From Moorella thermoacetica (GTDB lineage Bacteria; Bacillota; DSM-521; Neomoorellales; Neomoorellaceae), in NCBI RefSeq assembly GCF_001267405.1, contig NZ_CP012369.1, positions 1,700,001-1,764,000 on the forward strand: a stretch of DNA of 64,000 nt. The letters run 5' to 3'. A program made the position numbers and the translations under genes. Numbering within the stretch: position 1 is the first letter of the stretch; each line of letters starts with the position of its first letter. Positions 60,468 through 64,000 of this stretch are shown here, one piece after another. The notes below the pieces were generated by a model. It did not search any database. It was not told where the DNA came from and saw nothing but the letters and a program-made list of their open reading frames with translations.

Positions 60468-62902
60468 TGGAACGGTACATTTGCATCCACGGCCATTTTT
60501 ACCAGCCGCCACGGGAAAACCCCTGGCTGGAGGACATCGAGCTCCAGGACTCGGCTTACCCCTACCACGACTGGGATGAACGGATTACCGCTGAATGCTA
60601 CGAACCTAATACCGCCTCACGCATTCTTGATGGTGACGGGTGGATCAGGAAAATCGTCAACAACTATAGCAAAATCAGTTTCAACTTTGGTCCCACCCTC
60701 CTTTCCTGGATGGAAACCAATGCCCCGGAGGTTTACCGGGCGATCATTGAAGCCGACCGGGAAAGCCAGCGGCGCTTCTCGGGACACGGTTCCGCCCTGG
60801 CCCAGGCCTATAACCACATGATCATGCCCCTGGCCAACACGCGTGATAAATACACCCAGGTAATCTGGGGGATTAAAGATTTTGAGCATCGCTTTGGCCG
60901 GCGGCCGGAAGGAATGTGGTTACCTGAGACCGCCGTTGATCTGGAAACCCTCGCCATCCTGGCCCAGCAGGGCATCCGTTTTACCATCCTGGCCCACTGG
61001 CAGGCCCGCCGCATCCGTCCCCTGGGTAGCGATAACTGGCAGGAGGTCCACGGCGGCCTAGATACCACCATGCCTTATCAGGTCCGCCTGCCCAATACGG
61101 ACCGGACCATCAATGTCTTCTTTTATAATGGCGAAGTCGCCCGCGCCGTAGCCTTCGAGAAACTGCTCGATAACGGCGAACGCTTTGCCAAACGTCTACT
61201 GAGTGTCTTTAACGAGGGACGCAACGCGCCCCAGCTTGTCAATATTGCTACTGACGGGGAGACCTACGGCCACCACCACCGCCACGGGGATATGGCCCTG
61301 GCCTACGCCCTGGATTATATTGAAGCCAATAAACTGGCACGTCTAACCAACTATGGAGAATACCTGGAAAAACACCCGCCCACCCATGAGGTGGAGATAA
61401 ATAATAATAGCTCCTGGAGCTGTGCCCATGGAGTGGAAAGGTGGCGAACTAATTGTGGCTGTAACACGGGTATGCATCCAGGGTGGAGCCAGGCCTGGCG
61501 GGCACCCCTGCGCGATAGCCTCAACTGGCTGCGGAACACCCTGGCACCCAAGTTTGAGGGAAGGGCGCGCCAGTTTCTAAAAGATCCCTGGGCCGCGCGT
61601 AACGACTACATCGCGGTCATCCTCGACCGTTCACCGGAAAACTTCGACCGCTTCCTCGGACAACATGCCACCCGTATACTAAACCAGGAAGAAAAAATTA
61701 CGGTGTTGAAGCTGTTGGAGCTCCAGCGACACGCCATGTTAATGTTCACCAGCTGCGGCTGGTTCTTTGATGAGATCTCAGGCATTGAGACAGTGCAGGT
61801 TATTAAATACGCCGGCCGTGTGATTCAATTAGCTCAGGAACTATTTAACGAGTCGCCAGAGCCCCGTTTTATGGAGATGCTGGCCCAGGCCAAGAGCAAC
61901 ATCCCTGAACACCGTGACGGAGCCCATATCTATGAAAAATTCGTCAAGCCGGCAATGGTCGACTTGCTTAAGGTAGGTGCCCATTATGCCCTGTGTTCCC
62001 TGTACGAAACCTATGACCAGCATTCCCGCATCTTTTGCTACGATGTCTACCGTGAAGACTACCAGAATCGTTTAGCAGGTACAGCCAGGTTAGCTGTAGG
62101 CCGGGCGCAGGTCACCTCCCAGATTACCCAGGAGTCGATCAAGATTAGTTATGGCGCCGTTACTTTAGGTAACCATAATGTTAGTGGCGGTGTCCAGGTT
62201 TACACCAATGACGATTCCTACCAGCGAATGGTACAGGAATTAACCGGTGCCTTCGACCGGGCCGATTTCAATGAGGTCATCAGGCTCCTGGATCAACACT
62301 TTGCAGGGGCCACCTATTCCTTAAGGCAGCTTTTCCGGGACAAACAGCGGATGGTACTGGATATCATCCTGGAGTCCACCCTGGCGGAAGCGGCGGAAGA
62401 TTACCGGCGCATTTACGATCGTCATGCTCCTTTAATGCGGTTCTTAAAGGATTTAAATATCCCCCAGCCCCGGGCCCTGCAAGCCGCTGCCGAGTTCGTC
62501 TTGAACACCAGCCTCCGCCAGGCTTTCGCAGGTGACAATCTGGACCTGGAACACATAAAAGCGCTCTTGGGGGAAGCCGAGATGGCCGGTGTTCCCCTCG
62601 ACGGCGAAGGTCTGGGGTATGTCCTGGAACAGACCCTGAAACAGATGGCTGAGAAACTGCTAGGCCAACCTGACGACCAGGTCTTCATCGGGCGTTTGGA
62701 CGCGGTGATCAGCCTGGTGCGCTCGTTACCCTTTGAAGTAAACCTCTGGAAAGTCCAAAACGCTTATTACCGTCTGTTGCAGACAGTTTACCCCGGATAC
62801 CGGGAGAAAGCCCGGCAGGGGGATGGGGAAGCCCGGGCGTGGCTTGACCTGTTCAACTCCCTGGGTGACAAACTGCAGGTACGGAGAGGCAAAAATGGCT
62901 AG
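60467..62902 (+). CDS. Glycoside hydrolase family 57 protein with DUF3536
   Basis: 811 aa. The GH57 (beta/alpha)7 domain begins ICIHGHFYQPPRENPWLE; the catalytic Glu lies in GMWLPETAVD and the Asp in IATDGETYGHHH. The C-terminal ~400 residues are the DUF3536 helical region. Relatives act on alpha-glucans (amylase/4-alpha-glucanotransferase). Placed between treZ and treY with overlapping frames, it may trim or rearrange the glucan fed to TreY. Confidence 0.87.
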   Translation: MERYICIHGHFYQPPRENPWLEDIELQDSAYPYHDWDERITAECYEPNTASRILDGDGWIRKIVNNYSKISFNFGPTLLSWMETNAPEVYRAIIEADRESQRRFSGHGSALAQAYNHMIMPLANTRDKYTQVIWGIKDFEHRFGRRPEGMWLPETAVDLETLAILAQQGIRFTILAHWQARRIRPLGSDNWQEVHGGLDTTMPYQVRLPNTDRTINVFFYNGEVARAVAFEKLLDNGERFAKRLLSVFNEGRNAPQLVNIATDGETYGHHHRHGDMALAYALDYIEANKLARLTNYGEYLEKHPPTHEVEINNNSSWSCAHGVERWRTNCGCNTGMHPGWSQAWRAPLRDSLNWLRNTLAPKFEGRARQFLKDPWAARNDYIAVILDRSPENFDRFLGQHATRILNQEEKITVLKLLELQRHAMLMFTSCGWFFDEISGIETVQVIKYAGRVIQLAQELFNESPEPRFMEMLAQAKSNIPEHRDGAHIYEKFVKPAMVDLLKVGAHYALCSLYETYDQHSRIFCYDVYREDYQNRLAGTARLAVGRAQVTSQITQESIKISYGAVTLGNHNVSGGVQVYTNDDSYQRMVQELTGAFDRADFNEVIRLLDQHFAGATYSLRQLFRDKQRMVLDIILESTLAEAAEDYRRIYDRHAPLMRFLKDLNIPQPRALQAAAEFVLNTSLRQAFAGDNLDLEHIKALLGEAEMAGVPLDGEGLGYVLEQTLKQMAEKLLGQPDDQVFIGRLDAVISLVRSLPFEVNLWKVQNAYYRLLQTVYPGYREKARQGDGEARAWLDLFNSLGDKLQVRRGKNG

Positions 62903-64000
62903 CCCGCACATTCCCACCGCTACCTACCGGCTGCAGTTTAACCGGCAGTTTGGCTTCATCGAAGCACGCGAGGTGGTACCGTACCTGCAGGCGCTGGGTA
63001 TTACCGATATTTATGCCTCCCCCCTGCTGAAAGCGAGGAAGGATAGCCCCCACGGGTACGACGTGACTGACCCTGGGCAGTTAAACCCGGAACTGGGAAG
63101 CAGGGAGGATTTTACCTCCCTGGCTGACACCCTGAAGCAGCATGGGATGGGGCTGTTGCTGGACGTCGTGCCCAACCACATGGCAGCCAGCGTTGATAAT
63201 CCGTGGTGGCGGGACGTCCTCCGCCATGGGCGCGCTTCTACTTACGCAGCTTACTTTGATATTGACTGGCAACCAGCCAGGCCGGGGCTGGTAAACAAAG
63301 TCCTCCTGCCAGTCCTGGGTGAACCCTTCGGGAAAGTATTGGAAAACCAGCAACTGGCCCTGAAACTGGCAGAAGATGGGTTCCGAGTCTGCTACTATGA
63401 AAAGGAATTCCCTCTTAGTCCCTTTTCTTCCCGCCGGATTCTAGGCGGCTGGGCGCAAACCCTGGCCGAAGACGGGGGTGCTGCCGAACAGGCGCTATCA
63501 CAATTGCGGGACCTGCTTGCTTCCCTCTCGGCGCTCCCTCTCCCCCGGGCTGGCGAGCTGTCGACTCCCTGGCAACAGGCCTGGAAAAGCTTCTGGCATC
63601 TATACAATACCAACCCAGCGGTAAAAGCATTTATTGACAGGAACCTGCGCAAATTAAATGGTAAAAAAGGTGACCCGCAAAGTTTCAATCAACTGGAGGG
63701 TATCCTGGCGGAACAGGCCTACCGGCTCGCCTACTGGCGGGTGGCCAATGAAGAAATCAATTACCGGCGCTTCTTTGACGTTAGCGACCTGGTAGCTATC
63801 CGCATGGAAGACAAAAGGGTTTTTGAGGCGGTGCACGCCCTGATTTTTCAATTGGTCGGGGCTGGGCAAGTTACCGGCCTCAGAATCGACCATATTGATG
63901 GCCTGTATGACCCCCAGGAGTACCTCAACAGGCTGCAGGAACACCTTTCTGCAGCAGGAAGTTCTCCCGGTTTTTACGTGGTAGCAGAGAAAATACTAAG
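62895..64000 (+). CDS. treY: Malto-oligosyltrehalose synthase, N-terminal part
   Basis: 368 codons visible, open at the window end. Starts MASPHIPTATYRLQFNRQFGF; region LLLDVVPNHMA, nucleophile region GLRIDHIDGLYDP and VVAEKIL are TreY motifs. It isomerises the reducing-end alpha-1,4 bond of maltodextrin to alpha-1,1, the step before TreZ. Overlaps the GH57 gene by 8 bp. Confidence 0.93.
   Translation, partial: MASPHIPTATYRLQFNRQFGFIEAREVVPYLQALGITDIYASPLLKARKDSPHGYDVTDPGQLNPELGSREDFTSLADTLKQHGMGLLLDVVPNHMAASVDNPWWRDVLRHGRASTYAAYFDIDWQPARPGLVNKVLLPVLGEPFGKVLENQQLALKLAEDGFRVCYYEKEFPLSPFSSRRILGGWAQTLAEDGGAAEQALSQLRDLLASLSALPLPRAGELSTPWQQAWKSFWHLYNTNPAVKAFIDRNLRKLNGKKGDPQSFNQLEGILAEQAYRLAYWRVANEEINYRRFFDVSDLVAIRMEDKRVFEAVHALIFQLVGAGQVTGLRIDHIDGLYDPQEYLNRLQEHLSAAGSSPGFYVVAEKIL

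Noticed and set aside
1-64000. CRISPR array
   Set aside because: I saw no regularly spaced direct repeats of 24-37 bp with unique spacers; the regular repeats found are the coiled-coil unit and the iterons.

Overview
The window looks like a chromosome segment from a GC-rich, spore-forming, anaerobic Firmicute. I would place it near the thermophilic acetogen Moorella, inferred from gene content and protein style rather than any database search. Supporting signs are T-box leaders, the L20 leader, sporulation proteins (YtxC, CotF, DUF1657), YvrJ/DUF1659/DUF2922 small genes and selenocysteine use.

Layout. 1-10.7 kb is a minus-strand translation block: thrS (with T-box), infC-rpmI-rplT (with L20 leader and a conserved ATT start in infC), the potassium channel pair ktrB-ktrA, a SpoU methylase, a repeat-rich coiled-coil membrane protein, and pheS-pheT (with T-box). 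10.8-20.1 kb holds tRNA-Val, lipA, lpdA, glnA, a PHP-type protein, a double P-loop ATPase, a toxin-antitoxin pair and an iron-sulfur flavoprotein. 20.3-30.2 kb is one minus-strand catabolic cluster headed by an IclR regulator. It encodes the lower pathway 2-oxopent-4-enoate to 4-hydroxy-2-oxovalerate to pyruvate plus acetaldehyde to acetyl-CoA, joined to a BenE-type transporter, a LarA-like protein, a ferredoxin/BFD-like protein and two molybdenum-flavoured proteins. 30.5-35.9 kb has an SDH/SppA-type protease, spore coat genes, a selenocysteine glutaredoxin that ordinary gene calling would miss, an aminotransferase and a radical-SAM protein. 35.9-43 kb carries an SbcC/SbcD-like pair, a cell-wall hydrolase whose promoter contains a near-perfect LexA box, and small YvrJ/DUF2922/DUF1659 genes with a second LexA box.

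44.9-58.3 kb is a 13.3-kb integrative element inserted in tRNA-Leu(UAA). A 58-bp exact copy of the tRNA 3' end lies at its far side. It has a tyrosine integrase beside the tRNA, candidate arm-type sites at both ends, an HTH/DUF4258/zinc-finger/HicB operon, an IS110 insertion with a broken transposase, several orphan genes, a primase-helicase, and an elaborate iteron array with 11-bp spacing that is a candidate replication origin. No capsid, terminase large subunit or conjugation gene is recognisable, so it may be a satellite or integrated plasmid.

58.6-64 kb returns to host genes: treZ, a GH57 enzyme and treY (cut by the window end), an overlapping operon for glucan-to-trehalose conversion.
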